29,686 bases of DNA from HGM13006 sp964527315. Its GTDB lineage: Bacteria; Bacillota; Clostridia; Oscillospirales; Oscillospiraceae. The DNA is taken from assembly GCA_964527315.1 (NCBI GenBank), contig CAZGOQ010000013.1, forward strand, positions 1-29,686, read 5' to 3'. Positions 22,503 through 29,686 of the stretch are shown here, piece by piece. The position numbers and the translations under genes were made by a program. The notes under the pieces were generated by a model that saw only the letters and a list, made by a program, of their open reading frames with translations, was not told the DNA's origin and ran no database searches. Position 1 is the first letter of the stretch, and each line of letters begins with the position of its first letter.

Positions 22503-23525
22503 TTAAATGCCCGCCTCCTGATCTCTCTTATTTATATAGGCCACCAGATCCAGCGTTTTGCTGGTGTATCCGGTTTCGTTATCATACCAGGCCACCAGCT
22601 TGAGGAACTGATTGGTCAATTCGATGCCGGCCTTGGAATCAAAGATACAGGTGCGCTTGTCGCCCACAAAGTCCATGGAAACTACATCATCTGACGTATA
22701 GCCCAGGATGCCCTTCATGTAAGTTTCTGAAGCTTCCTTGATCGTATGGCAGATGTCTGCATAGCTGGTCTTGCGTTTGAGTTCAACCGTCAAATCGACC
22801 ACCGATACATCCAGCGTAGGAACCCGGAAACTCATGCCGGTGAGTTTTCCGTTCAGAGCCGGGATGACCCGGCCCACGGCCTTTGCAGCGCCGGTAGTGG
22901 TGGGAATAATATTTCCCTCGGATGCGCGGCCGCCCCTCCAATCTTTTTTGGAGGTACCGTCAACGGTTTTTTGCGACGCGGTGGTAGAATGGATGGTGGT
23001 CATCAGTCCCATTTCGATGCCGTAGTTGTCGTTGAGTACCTTAGCCAGCGGAGCGAGGCAGTTTGTGGTGCAGGACGCACCGGAAATGACCTTCATGCTG
23101 GGATTATAACTCTCGTTGTTTACTCCCATGACAAACATGGGACTGTTGTCCTTTGCCGGTGCGGAGATAATGACTTTTTTTACGGATGCGCTTTTGAAAT
23201 GACCGGCACATTTTTCAGCTGTGGTGAATTTACCAGTGGATTCCAGAATGTACTCAGCGCCGGAAGCGGTCCAATCAATATCTTCCGGATTTTTCTCCCG
23301 AGAGGTCACGATTTTTTCCCCACAAACATAGATTGCAGTATCGTCATAGCTCAGTTCACCGGGGAAGATGCCGTGTACAGAGTCATATTTCAGCTTGTAC
23401 ACCATGTAATCCGGGGTAACGGTATTGTTGATTGCAACGATTTCAATATCATCGCGAAATGCGGCCTCACGGACTGCCAGACGTCCGATTCGGCCAAAGC
23501 CGTTGATGCCAATTTTCACACTCAT
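22503..23525 (-). CDS. gap: Glyceraldehyde-3-phosphate dehydrogenase
   Basis: This is the glycolytic enzyme converting glyceraldehyde-3-phosphate to 1,3-bisphosphoglycerate. ATG at 23525 (AAAAGGAG upstream) gives 340 residues beginning MSVKIGINGFGRIGRLA, the NAD-binding Rossmann start. The catalytic C152 lies in SGASCTTNCLAPL and H179 in TTIHSTTASQKT; SKKDWRGGRAS and GMSFRVPT are also canonical. The position after the second Rossmann strand, usually Asp in NAD-specific enzymes (IND), reads IN-N at 33-34, which may relax NAD/NADP choice. It has its own promoter and a shared terminator, so it is monocistronic and not in a pgk-tpi operon here. Confidence 0.97.
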   Translation of the reverse strand: MSVKIGINGFGRIGRLAVREAAFRDDIEIVAINNTVTPDYMVYKLKYDSVHGIFPGELSYDDTAIYVCGEKIVTSREKNPEDIDWTASGAEYILESTGKFTTAEKCAGHFKSASVKKVIISAPAKDNSPMFVMGVNNESYNPSMKVISGASCTTNCLAPLAKVLNDNYGIEMGLMTTIHSTTASQKTVDGTSKKDWRGGRASEGNIIPTTTGAAKAVGRVIPALNGKLTGMSFRVPTLDVSVVDLTVELKRKTSYADICHTIKEASETYMKGILGYTSDDVVSMDFVGDKRTCIFDSKAGIELTNQFLKLVAWYDNETGYTSKTLDLVAYINKRDQEAGI

Positions 23526-23561
23526 TGCCAGTTTTTCTCCTTTTTTGATAGATTCAAAAAC

Positions 23562-23590
23562 ATTATATCGCATTCTCTCGGAAAGGTAAA
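23562..23590 (-). promoter_or_regulatory. Promoter of gap
   Basis: On the minus strand, TATAAT (complement of 23562-23567) is a perfect -10, with TTTACC (complement of 23585-23590) as -35 at 17-bp spacing. The leader to the gap start is about 30 nt. Confidence 0.75.
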
Positions 23591-23652
23591 GCAAAAAGAA
23601 GGAAGGAAATTCATTCATTTTCCGATTTTGTCGAAATCCGTCGAAATTGTCG

Positions 23653-23681
23653 TTGCTTTTCTGCAAAAATTCAGGTATGAT
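23653..23681 (+). promoter_or_regulatory. Possible promoter of the kinase-like gene
   Basis: TTGCTT (23653-23658) and TATGAT (23676-23681) are 17 bp apart, about 75 nt before the ATG at 23758. The -35 is weak, so confidence is moderate. The interval 23526-23757 otherwise holds only the divergent gap promoter. Confidence 0.5.
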
Positions 23682-23757
23682 ACAAAAGAAAGTTCCAGAT
23701 TTTACTTCGCTTGTTTCATAAAAATTTGGTAAGGCTAGTAGCTGGGGGAGGGAGCGA

Positions 23758-24849
23758 ATGGAATCGTTTGATTTGGAAAAAATCCAGGCATGGATGGACG
23801 GAGAAAGTCAGCCGCAGATGCTGTTCGAAGGACGGATCCTTCAGCGTTGCAACCGTGCGCTCCGGGCACTCTGGCCGGAGGCCGAGCCAGGCATGAATGC
23901 AGACCGCATATTTGGATCTGACGCGGCGGCCCTGGACGGTTTTGAGGGCAGTTTGGTTTTTTCGGCGGAGTTTGCCGGTGCAAAAAGGGACCTTCAGGTT
24001 ACTCCGTGGAATGGCTATCTGCGTGTTTCTGTGCTGGACAGCATCCACGGCGTTTCCTATGCCCTGGAGGCAACGGCCAGGAGTATTTCAGCGCCCCTGA
24101 GCAGCGTGATGGCGGTAACCCCGAAGCTGCTCCCGCTGATTACAGAGGGAAACGAAAAAACGTTGAAATGGGCGGCACAACTGAACCACGGCCTTTTTAC
24201 TCTGCTCCGGACTGCCAATCACCTGAAAGACGGCTGCGGGACGACCACTGTGGTCCTGAATCAGAAGCCGGAAAATATCGGCGCCTTTTTGCGCACACTG
24301 ACGGATGAGGTTGCGCCTTTGGCGGCGGAGGCGGAACGGGAATTGACATTGGAACTTCCGCCCCGGGATTATATGGTATGTATCGACGGGGATAAACTCA
24401 AGCAGGCCCTTTTGAATTTGATTTCCAATGCGCTGAAATTTACGGGGAAGCAGGGCAAAATCCAGATTTCCTTGAAGGCGGTGGGGACGAAGCAGCTGTG
24501 TATTGCGGTCAGGGATAACGGCTGCGGTATATCGCCCGGACGGATGGGCACAATCTTTACGGCGGACAGAACGGAACAGATTCCCGATCCAAGACAGGGC
24601 GTTGGCCTTGGACTCAGCATTGCCAGACAAATCGTTTGGGCGCACGATGGGAAATTTATGATCCAGTCTCGGGAGGAAAAGGGAACCACAGTATACCTTT
24701 ATCTGCCCCGTATGTCAAAAAATCCGCAGTTGGGACTGCGCAGTCCCGTGAAGCGACCGATCCCCTTTGGCGGTTTTCCCGTTACATTGGTGGAACTATC
24801 CGACGCACTGCCCAGTAAGGTCTATGATACCAGAGATATTGACGGGTAA
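23758..24849 (+). CDS. Histidine-kinase-like ATPase without recognisable phosphoacceptor His
   Basis: This 363-residue protein is soluble, with no signal peptide or membrane helix. Residues 205-320 are a clear HATPase_c domain: N-box LLNLISNALKFT (218-229), G1 DNGCGI (253-258) and G2 GVGLGLSIARQIV (281-293). The preceding helical region has ARSISAPL (107-114), where a HisKA domain would have SHELRTPL, so the phosphoacceptor His is Arg108. The first 100 residues look PAS-like at best. No response regulator is adjacent. It could be a pseudokinase, an anti-sigma-like kinase, or a kinase using another His (for example H144 in QLNHGLF). ATG is preceded by GGGGGAGGGAG. Confidence 0.8.
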   Translation: MESFDLEKIQAWMDGESQPQMLFEGRILQRCNRALRALWPEAEPGMNADRIFGSDAAALDGFEGSLVFSAEFAGAKRDLQVTPWNGYLRVSVLDSIHGVSYALEATARSISAPLSSVMAVTPKLLPLITEGNEKTLKWAAQLNHGLFTLLRTANHLKDGCGTTTVVLNQKPENIGAFLRTLTDEVAPLAAEAERELTLELPPRDYMVCIDGDKLKQALLNLISNALKFTGKQGKIQISLKAVGTKQLCIAVRDNGCGISPGRMGTIFTADRTEQIPDPRQGVGLGLSIARQIVWAHDGKFMIQSREEKGTTVYLYLPRMSKNPQLGLRSPVKRPIPFGGFPVTLVELSDALPSKVYDTRDIDG

Positions 24850-24850
24850 A

Positions 24851-24990
24851 GGGACTGTTTTAAAACTAAATTCTTCCAAATAAACCGGTCTAAAAAATTA
24901 TGGAGAATTGCCGGAATCGGCAGTTCTCCATAATTTTTATTGAGCAGGCGATTACAACTGATGGAAACAGAAGCGTTTTGAGACAGTCCC
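24851..24990. repeat. 140-bp interval bounded by 16-bp inverted repeats (MITE candidate)
   Basis: GGGACTGTTTTAAAAC (24851-24866) and GTTTTGAGACAGTCCC (24975-24990) are inverted repeats matching at 14 of 16 positions. They begin 1 nt after one stop codon and end 7 nt before the other, so the element fills the whole convergent intergenic space. It has no coding capacity and carries a strong hairpin in the middle. GGGACTGTCTCAAAA-type ends remind me of some transposase families, but I cannot verify this, and no clear target-site duplication is visible. Confidence 0.5.
24895..24938. terminator. Bidirectional intrinsic terminator
   Basis: AAATTATGGAGAA-T-TGCCG (24895-24913) pairs with CGGCA-G-TTCTCCATAATTT (24918-24936) through a GAAT loop, with one T/G wobble, and has A- and T-runs on the outer sides. 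It can stop transcription from the kinase-like gene (plus) and the hemolysin III gene (minus). Confidence 0.9.
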
Positions 24991-24997
24991 ATTGAAA

Positions 24998-25678
24998 TCA
25001 ACGGATGATTTGATAGATCATAATGAAGTGACAGATGCTGCCCAGAATAATGAACACGTGAAAAATCTCATGGCATCCAAAGTACTTGTTGTTTCTTCCG
25101 GGCCACTTCAGAGCATAGAGAATGCCGCCAATGGAGTAGAGGATCCCACCGCTCAGCAACATGGTAAAACTCAGGGAATTCATAACCGAATGCAGCGGAT
25201 AGATGGCAAAGATCGCCGTCCAGCCCATGACCAGATAAATCACAGAAGTCAAAGCCCGGGGCATTTTAATCCAAAACAGCGTAAACGCGCTTCCCAACAG
25301 CGCCATCGACCAAATGACTGCGAGCATAATACGTCCGGATATCATGCCGCCCAGGGAAATGGTGCAGATGGGTGTATAGGTGCCAGCGATAAGAAAATAG
25401 ATCATCACATGATCCAGCTTCCGGAGAACCAGTCGGCCCTGTACGCCGGTATGAAGACTGTGGTAGATGGTGCTGGCGGTATATAAGCAGAGCATACTGC
25501 CCGCGTAAATCGACACCGAGGTGATCGTTTTGACAGCGGCGCCCATGGAGATCGTTATATGCAGCAGGATGCCCAGCGCCAGCAGCGCCAGCAGGATACC
25601 AACTCCGTGTGTCAGCGCGGAATAGGGACGGAGACCGTCATAGGGATCTCTTCCTTTTTCGCCGTATTTTTCTTTCAT
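24998..25678 (-). CDS. Hemolysin III / YqfA (PAQR) family membrane protein
   Basis: This 226-residue integral membrane protein of the HlyIII/PAQR superfamily has seven predicted helices. Conserved family motifs are visible: STIYHSL after helix 2-3, LRKLDHVMIYFLIAGTYTP in the middle, and HEIFHVFIILGSICHF near the C-terminus. These hold the His/Asp set thought to bind zinc in this superfamily. ATG at 25678 is preferred over GTG at 25690 because AAAGGTGG lies at suitable spacing. Bacterial members were named for a hemolytic phenotype of a Bacillus cereus protein; a role in membrane lipid homeostasis is also proposed. It has its own near-consensus promoter and is monocistronic. Confidence 0.93.
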   Translation of the reverse strand: MKEKYGEKGRDPYDGLRPYSALTHGVGILLALLALGILLHITISMGAAVKTITSVSIYAGSMLCLYTASTIYHSLHTGVQGRLVLRKLDHVMIYFLIAGTYTPICTISLGGMISGRIMLAVIWSMALLGSAFTLFWIKMPRALTSVIYLVMGWTAIFAIYPLHSVMNSLSFTMLLSGGILYSIGGILYALKWPGRNNKYFGCHEIFHVFIILGSICHFIMIYQIIR

Positions 25679-25709
25679 GATAAGGACCACCTTTCTTGGA
25701 GATACTAAA

Positions 25710-25738
25710 ACTATACATCAAAAATTGTATAAAGTCAA
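25710..25738 (-). promoter_or_regulatory. Sigma-A promoter of the hemolysin III gene
   Basis: On the minus strand TTGACT (complement of 25733-25738) and TATAGT (complement of 25710-25715) are 17 bp apart, with a leader of about 25-30 nt to the ATG at 25678. Confidence 0.88.
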
Positions 25739-25794
25739 CAATATAATTATGATAAATAATTTTTATGATTATATTCAGAAAAAGAGAAATCATT

Positions 25795-25822
25795 CGGCGT
25801 TCCTGAATTTGCAGGAACGCCG
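25795..25822 (-). terminator. Terminator hairpin of the DAHP synthase gene
   Basis: CGGCGTTCCTG (25795-25805) and CAGGAACGCCG (25812-25822) form a perfect 11-bp stem with a 6-nt loop, 19 nt past the minus-strand stop codon. The downstream tract is T-rich but broken (AATGATTTCTCTTTTT), so it is a slightly imperfect intrinsic terminator. Confidence 0.75.
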
Positions 25823-25841
25823 GTGGGAAATGGTATGGAAT

Positions 25842-26882
25842 TTAAAGCTGTGAAGCAATCTCATAGATCATGGTTTCGGTCTTTTCCCAGCCAAGACAGG
25901 GATCGGTAATGGATCTTCCATAAACGCCTTCACCGATCTTTTGTGCGCCATCCACCAAATAACTTTCGATCATAAAGCCCTTGACGAGTTGTTCAATCTC
26001 GTTGGAATGGCGGCAGGCATGGAGCACTTCGTTGACAATCCGTGGCTGCTCGGCAAAGCGTTTGCCAGAATTAGCATGGTTGGCATCCACGATCACGCCC
26101 ATGTTTTGGAGTCCTTTTGCCTGATATTGTTCATAAAGCCCCATCAGATCCTCATAGTGATAGTTGGGGCAGGAACGGCCGGTACTGTCCACAAAGCCGC
26201 GCAGGATCGCATGGGCCAGGGGATTGCCGGTGGTCTCCACCTCCCAGTTGCAATAGGAAAATATATGGGGATGCTGGGCAGCTGTGATCGAGTTGAGCAT
26301 GACACTCAAATCGCCGGAGGTAGGATTTTTCATACCCACTGGAACAGCCAATCCGCTGGCGACCAGTCGGTGCTGCTGGTTTTCCACGCTCCGAGCGCCC
26401 ACCGCCACATAGGAGAGCACGTCCGCCAGATATCCGTCGTTGCCTGGATAGAGCATCTCATCGGCGCAGGTCAGGCCCGTCTCATTGACAGCGCGCACAT
26501 GCAGCTGCCGCATGGAGATCAGCCCCTTTAGCATATCCGGCCGTTCGGTAGGATCCGGCTGGGAGGAGATACCTTTGTATCCATCTCCGGTGGTTCGGGG
26601 TTTCCCGGTATAGATGCGGGGAATGATCAGCAGCTTGTCCCGAACCTTTTCCTGAACAGGAACCAGCCGTTGGATGTAGTCCAGAACCGCGTCCTCCCGG
26701 TCGGCAGAGCAGGGGCCGATGATCAGCAGTTTACGGTTGTCTGTTCCGGCAAAAATATCGGCGATTTCCCGATCGCGCTGTGCTTTTATTTCCGCACCGG
26801 CATGGGAGAGGGGATAGTCTTTGCAGATCGTCTCAGTGGAAGGAAGCTGCCGCAAAAAGTTCATATTTTTCAAGGTATTCAT
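25842..26882 (-). CDS. aroF: 3-deoxy-7-phosphoheptulonate (DAHP) synthase, type I
   Basis: This enzyme condenses phosphoenolpyruvate and erythrose-4-phosphate in the first step of the shikimate pathway to aromatic amino acids. The 346-residue protein is the AroF/G/H-type (type I alpha) form. Motifs include IIGPCSADRED (54-64, metal-binding C58), PRIYTGKPRTTGDGYKG (88-104, PEP-binding), DEMLYPG, GMKNPTSGD and IVDANHANSGK, which carries a metal-ligand His. There is no fused ACT or chorismate mutase domain; feedback control in this class usually works through the N-terminal extension. It has its own promoter with a short leader of about 30 nt, too short for a T-box or attenuator. No other shikimate gene is in the window. 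Confidence 0.96.
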   Translation of the reverse strand: MNTLKNMNFLRQLPSTETICKDYPLSHAGAEIKAQRDREIADIFAGTDNRKLLIIGPCSADREDAVLDYIQRLVPVQEKVRDKLLIIPRIYTGKPRTTGDGYKGISSQPDPTERPDMLKGLISMRQLHVRAVNETGLTCADEMLYPGNDGYLADVLSYVAVGARSVENQQHRLVASGLAVPVGMKNPTSGDLSVMLNSITAAQHPHIFSYCNWEVETTGNPLAHAILRGFVDSTGRSCPNYHYEDLMGLYEQYQAKGLQNMGVIVDANHANSGKRFAEQPRIVNEVLHACRHSNEIEQLVKGFMIESYLVDGAQKIGEGVYGRSITDPCLGWEKTETMIYEIASQL

Positions 26883-26917
26883 GGAATGCCTGCCTTTCTG
26901 TAAAAATGTTTAACACG

Positions 26918-26946
26918 ATTTTAGCACAGAAATGAAAGAAACGCAA
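26918..26946 (-). promoter_or_regulatory. Promoter of the DAHP synthase gene
   Basis: On the minus strand, TAAAAT (complement of 26918-26923) with a TGTGC extension just upstream acts as the -10, and TTGCGT (complement of 26941-26946) lies 17 bp further upstream. The -35 is weak and the extended -10 may compensate. Confidence 0.65.
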
Positions 26947-27021
26947 CGCTTTTATACTGTAAATCTCGAAAGTGCCGTAGAACTTTTTCGTGCGGAACAG
27001 ACAGTGTTTGTGCAATATGCG

Positions 27022-27055
27022 GGGCGCGCTGCAAAAGCGGTTTTGCAGCGCGCCC
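27022..27055 (-). terminator. 15-bp hairpin at the 3' end of the sensor kinase gene
   Basis: GGGCGCGCTGCAAAA (27022-27036) and TTTTGCAGCGCGCCC (27041-27055) form a perfect 15-bp stem with a 4-nt loop, 7 nt past the minus-strand kinase stop. No T-run follows on the minus strand, so efficiency as an intrinsic terminator is uncertain. Confidence 0.65.
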
Positions 27056-27061
27056 GTCCGA

Positions 27062-29284
27062 TTATTCTGTTTTGTCGGAAGAGTCAAATACGGAAAGGGA
27101 GGGCGTCTCCTCCGGTTCCTCCTGCTGCAAGAGCGGGAAGATCACGGCGGCTTTAAACAGGTCGGCGTCAATGGCCAGCACAAAGTCTCCGCCCATGGAT
27201 TCCGCCAGGTTTTTGGCGATGGAAAGCCCCAGACCACTGCCCTCGGTATGCCGGGAGGAATCGCCCCGGACAAACCGCTCCAGCAGCTCATCCGCAGGTA
27301 CATCCAGTTCTTCTTTGGAAATATTCCGGAAGGTAGCAGCGGCATGGGTCCCGGCGGTGAGGGTCACATAGAACCGGGTGCCGGGCATGGCGTATTTGAC
27401 GGTGTTGCCCAGAAGATTGTCAAGGATCCGCCATAGATACCGCCCGTCTGCGGAGATCATGACCGGGTAATCCGGTAGCTTTGCCACCAGCGTCAGGCCG
27501 GCCTGTTCCAGCCGTTCCCGGTATTCGCCCAAAGCCTGCCCCAACAGCATTCCGAAGTCCAGCACTTCCTTCTGCACCGGAAGATTTCCAGTCGAAGCTT
27601 TGCTGGCCTCCACCAGATCCTCCACCAGCTTTTTCAGCCGAGCAGATTGCCGGTCTAATATTTTAATATACTCTTCTGCCGCAGTCGAACCGGCAGGTTC
27701 CTTCTTGAGCAGATCCACATAGGTGACAATAGAGGTCAGGGGGGTTTTCAGGTCGTGGGATACATTGGTGATCAGTTCTGTTTTCAGATGCTCGGATTTC
27801 ATCCGGCTTTCCACCGCGTCATTCATACCGTCCCGGATGTGGTTCAGAGTATCGGCGGTATCCTTAAAATCAAGCACCAGATACTGCGTCGAGACCTTTG
27901 TGTCGTAATCGCCCCTGGCGATGGCTTCCGCGCCCTTTTTCAGCCGCAGAAAACTCAAAGCCACATAGGCCACCAGAGCGCCCAGCAACAGCTTTTCTAC
28001 AAAGAAGAGGAATATAAGGAAATCGTTAAAACTCCAGCTGAGCCAGAGCAGGAAGATAAGTTCCACCAGACAGAGCGCGGCATAGCAGACCATGACCTTC
28101 CAGATCAGCGGAAGCTTTACGATCTGCTTTTTCCCGGCGGTGTAGAGGAACCTTCCGATGCTTTTCGCGTGCCGGCACACAAAAACAATGAGGGTGGTGT
28201 GAAGCACGCTGTGATTTTTTACCCTGGCACAGAGGGATACCAACAGATAGACCAACATGACCGAAAGAAACGCCGAAAGACAGATCAAGAGGGCAACAGC
28301 ATCGTAGGAAGAACCGGAACGAATCCGCGAACTCAGTTCGCTGAGCACAGCTGATGAAATGATAATCAATGCCAGCAGCGCCACATCGCCGGGAAACCTG
28401 TGGATCGGGGCCAGACAGGCTTCCGCACCTTTGGCGGGCCGTCCGGTAACGCAGCAGAGGTAGATGAGCAGCAGCAGGCCCAGCGCCAGACAGGCGATGG
28501 TGCTGAACAGGAACTCATAGCGGTAATAACTCAGATCATGGGAGTAGTGATACATCTCCCGGTACATATCCCGGTGGGGCAAACCCGTCAAAAGATAGCA
28601 GTCGATGGTATAGCTTTTCCGCGTTTCCACCGCCTCAACTGTCCCCTCCGGCAGAACCGAGGGAAGAAATTCATCGCCGTTGAAGGTGTAAAATATATCC
28701 TCATAGAAAAAGCCCGTTTCAACAACATCTTCGCTCAGCTGAAGGATAGCAGTATCCTGCGCGAGATATTTGGCGACATTTTGGAAGACGATCCCAAAGC
28801 AGGCGTTCTCCTCGTCATAGAGATAATAGTCTTCATTGTATGTAAACAGCGGATTTTCCAGGGTAAAAAAATGACTGTAGTCCGCTTCCGCCTCTTTGAC
28901 CACACTCCAGGTATGGGTTTCCGACGTCTGGTAGTCCGCTTCTTCCTGTTTGGAATAGGTACCCAACACGACATTGCCGGTCTCGTTATCGGTAATCTGA
29001 TAGCGGAAGTTGCTGCCGGTACCGTCATAGATACCGCCTTCATAATAGGAGACCCAGGGATGGGTAGGATCCTCAGGGTCAAAATAGTTGAAGAGCACTT
29101 GGGCCGCGTCTTCAGAAAGCTGATGGGGAAGCCATTCATCATAAAGGGCGGTGGAACTGTGGAAGCCGCCGCTCCAGCCAAGAAGAATGGTCAGAAACCC
29201 GCACAGCATTCCGCTGATGAGCAGCAAAATACAGACAATGGCGGCGATCACTTTTACAGACAGTTTGCGAATAAAAGTTGACAT
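27062..29284 (-). CDS. Two-component sensor histidine kinase, multi-pass membrane
   Basis: This 740-residue kinase has one N-terminal membrane helix (about 10-36), an extracytoplasmic sensor domain of about 220 residues (37-256), then about five membrane helices (257-280, 298-318, 328-352, 393-417, 420-445) and a HAMP-like segment (446-490). The HisKA domain follows with phosphoacceptor H510 in NVSHDLKTPLTSIV, then a HATPase domain with N-box ILDNLLGNTVKYA and G2 GSGLGLSIAKNL. The G1 position reads FRNISKEEL rather than DxGxG, a variant common in related clostridial kinases. The sensor domain is rich in aromatic and acidic residues; the signal is unknown. It starts 4 nt after the response regulator stop, so the pair is co-translated. 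Confidence 0.95.
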   Translation of the reverse strand: MSTFIRKLSVKVIAAIVCILLLISGMLCGFLTILLGWSGGFHSSTALYDEWLPHQLSEDAAQVLFNYFDPEDPTHPWVSYYEGGIYDGTGSNFRYQITDNETGNVVLGTYSKQEEADYQTSETHTWSVVKEAEADYSHFFTLENPLFTYNEDYYLYDEENACFGIVFQNVAKYLAQDTAILQLSEDVVETGFFYEDIFYTFNGDEFLPSVLPEGTVEAVETRKSYTIDCYLLTGLPHRDMYREMYHYSHDLSYYRYEFLFSTIACLALGLLLLIYLCCVTGRPAKGAEACLAPIHRFPGDVALLALIIISSAVLSELSSRIRSGSSYDAVALLICLSAFLSVMLVYLLVSLCARVKNHSVLHTTLIVFVCRHAKSIGRFLYTAGKKQIVKLPLIWKVMVCYAALCLVELIFLLWLSWSFNDFLIFLFFVEKLLLGALVAYVALSFLRLKKGAEAIARGDYDTKVSTQYLVLDFKDTADTLNHIRDGMNDAVESRMKSEHLKTELITNVSHDLKTPLTSIVTYVDLLKKEPAGSTAAEEYIKILDRQSARLKKLVEDLVEASKASTGNLPVQKEVLDFGMLLGQALGEYRERLEQAGLTLVAKLPDYPVMISADGRYLWRILDNLLGNTVKYAMPGTRFYVTLTAGTHAAATFRNISKEELDVPADELLERFVRGDSSRHTEGSGLGLSIAKNLAESMGGDFVLAIDADLFKAAVIFPLLQQEEPEETPSLSVFDSSDKTE

Positions 29285-29288
29285 AATA

Positions 29289-29686
29289 TCACGACCTTCT
29301 GTCCGAGACCAGCTTATAGCCCTGTCCCCAGACCACCTTCAGGCAGCGGGGATTGGCCGGGTCGATCTCAATTTTTTCTCTCAGGTGTCGGATATGCACG
29401 GCGACGGTTCCCTCAGAGCCGAGAGGCGCTTCCTTCCAGACCTTTTCATAGATCTCTGTCATGGAAAAGACCTGGCCGGGATGCAGGAGAAACAGTTTGA
29501 GGATATCGTATTCCGTGGGCGTCAAATTGATGGGTGCGCCGTCTACAGAGACGGTTTTTGCTTTGTCATCCATAACCACAGGCCCACAGGAAAGCGCCGT
29601 CTCCGGCACCACAGCGCTGCCCAGCTGAAGATACCGCCGCAGCTGGGATTTGACCCGAGCCAGCACCTCCATGGGATTGAATGGCT
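29289..29686 (-). CDS. OmpR-family response regulator (partial, 5' end beyond window)
   Basis: The frame is open to the right edge of the window; the residues PFNPMEVLARVKSQLRRY at the edge are the end of a receiver domain, so the visible part is the C-terminal 132 residues. It contains a winged-helix DNA-binding domain with INLTPTEYDILKLFLLHPGQVFSMTEIYEKVW and VAVHIRHLREKIE, then VVWGQGYKL, typical of OmpR/PhoB-type regulators. The Met at 29672 is internal and not the true start. It is the partner of the downstream sensor kinase; targets cannot be seen here. Confidence 0.94.
   Translation of the reverse strand, partial: PFNPMEVLARVKSQLRRYLQLGSAVVPETALSCGPVVMDDKAKTVSVDGAPINLTPTEYDILKLFLLHPGQVFSMTEIYEKVWKEAPLGSEGTVAVHIRHLREKIEIDPANPRCLKVVWGQGYKLVSDRRS

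Noticed and set aside
22746..23732. A 328-codon plus-strand open frame opposite gap
   Set aside because: Antisense to an unambiguous GAPDH gene and composed of low-information residues.
26883..26917. T-box or attenuator controlling the DAHP synthase gene
   Set aside because: The leader from the predicted start is only about 30 nt, too short for these regulators.
28400..29281. A 293-codon plus-strand open frame opposite the sensor kinase
   Set aside because: Antisense to the kinase sensor domain, no ribosome binding site and no recognisable motif.

Overview
The window looks like a chromosomal segment of a low-oxygen-adapted Firmicute, most likely a gut-type Clostridia of the Oscillospiraceae. 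This is inferred from clear sigma-A type -35/-10 promoters, AGGAGG-like ribosome binding sites, frequent GTG/TTG starts, a MurT/GatD pair, a FeoA/FeoB pair, a clostridial dgt-dnaG-rpoD operon and moderately GC-rich codon use. No rRNA, tRNA, CRISPR array, phage gene or complete insertion sequence was seen.

Layout. (1) 1-7089, plus strand, is housekeeping: rpmE with its own promoter and terminator, hflX, a GNAT acetyltransferase overlapping yigZ, then dgt, dnaG and the primary sigma factor gene. The hflX copy reads intact but lacks the Walker A (P-loop) segment of its GTPase domain. (2) 7090-7323 is a gene-free stretch with four hairpins in a row, separating the sigma gene from a minus-strand operon. 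(3) 7324-10813, minus strand, is the most unusual unit: a MerR-family regulator fused to a transmembrane segment and an extracytoplasmic domain, followed by a 707-residue lipoprotein made of two diverged tandem repeats. Its promoter has a 19-bp spacer containing a perfect dyad, the classical MerR-activated design. (4) 10865-14302, plus strand, holds murT-gatD (lipid II amidation) from an apparently leaderless promoter, followed by a YkuD-fold protein whose catalytic His/His/Cys positions are Thr/Gly/Ser. (5) 14392-16475 is feoA-feoB (ferrous iron uptake). (6) 16482-18021, minus strand, carries a gene tentatively related to DAPG (phloroglucinol) hydrolases and bioY, with a biotin-repressor-like dyad over the bioY -35. 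(7) 18128-22489, plus strand, is a MarR regulator with a heterodimeric ABC exporter, one half of which has a degenerate ATP site. (8) 22503-24849 has gap (minus) and, divergently, a soluble histidine-kinase-like ATPase without a recognisable phosphoacceptor His. (9) 24851-24990 is a 140-bp interval bounded by near-perfect inverted repeats, possibly a MITE that also carries a bidirectional terminator. (10) 24998-29686, minus strand, has a hemolysin III family protein, a type I DAHP synthase, and a sensor kinase/response regulator pair; the regulator runs off the window.

Functional themes are replication/transcription core (dnaG, sigA, dgt), wall modification (murT, gatD, YkuD-like), nutrient uptake (feoAB, bioY), export, and several envelope-sensing regulators. 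The best candidates for something undescribed are the membrane-anchored MerR/duplicated lipoprotein operon, the P-loop-less HflX, and the catalytically dead YkuD protein beside MurT/GatD. All family assignments are from reading motifs by eye; no database search was run.
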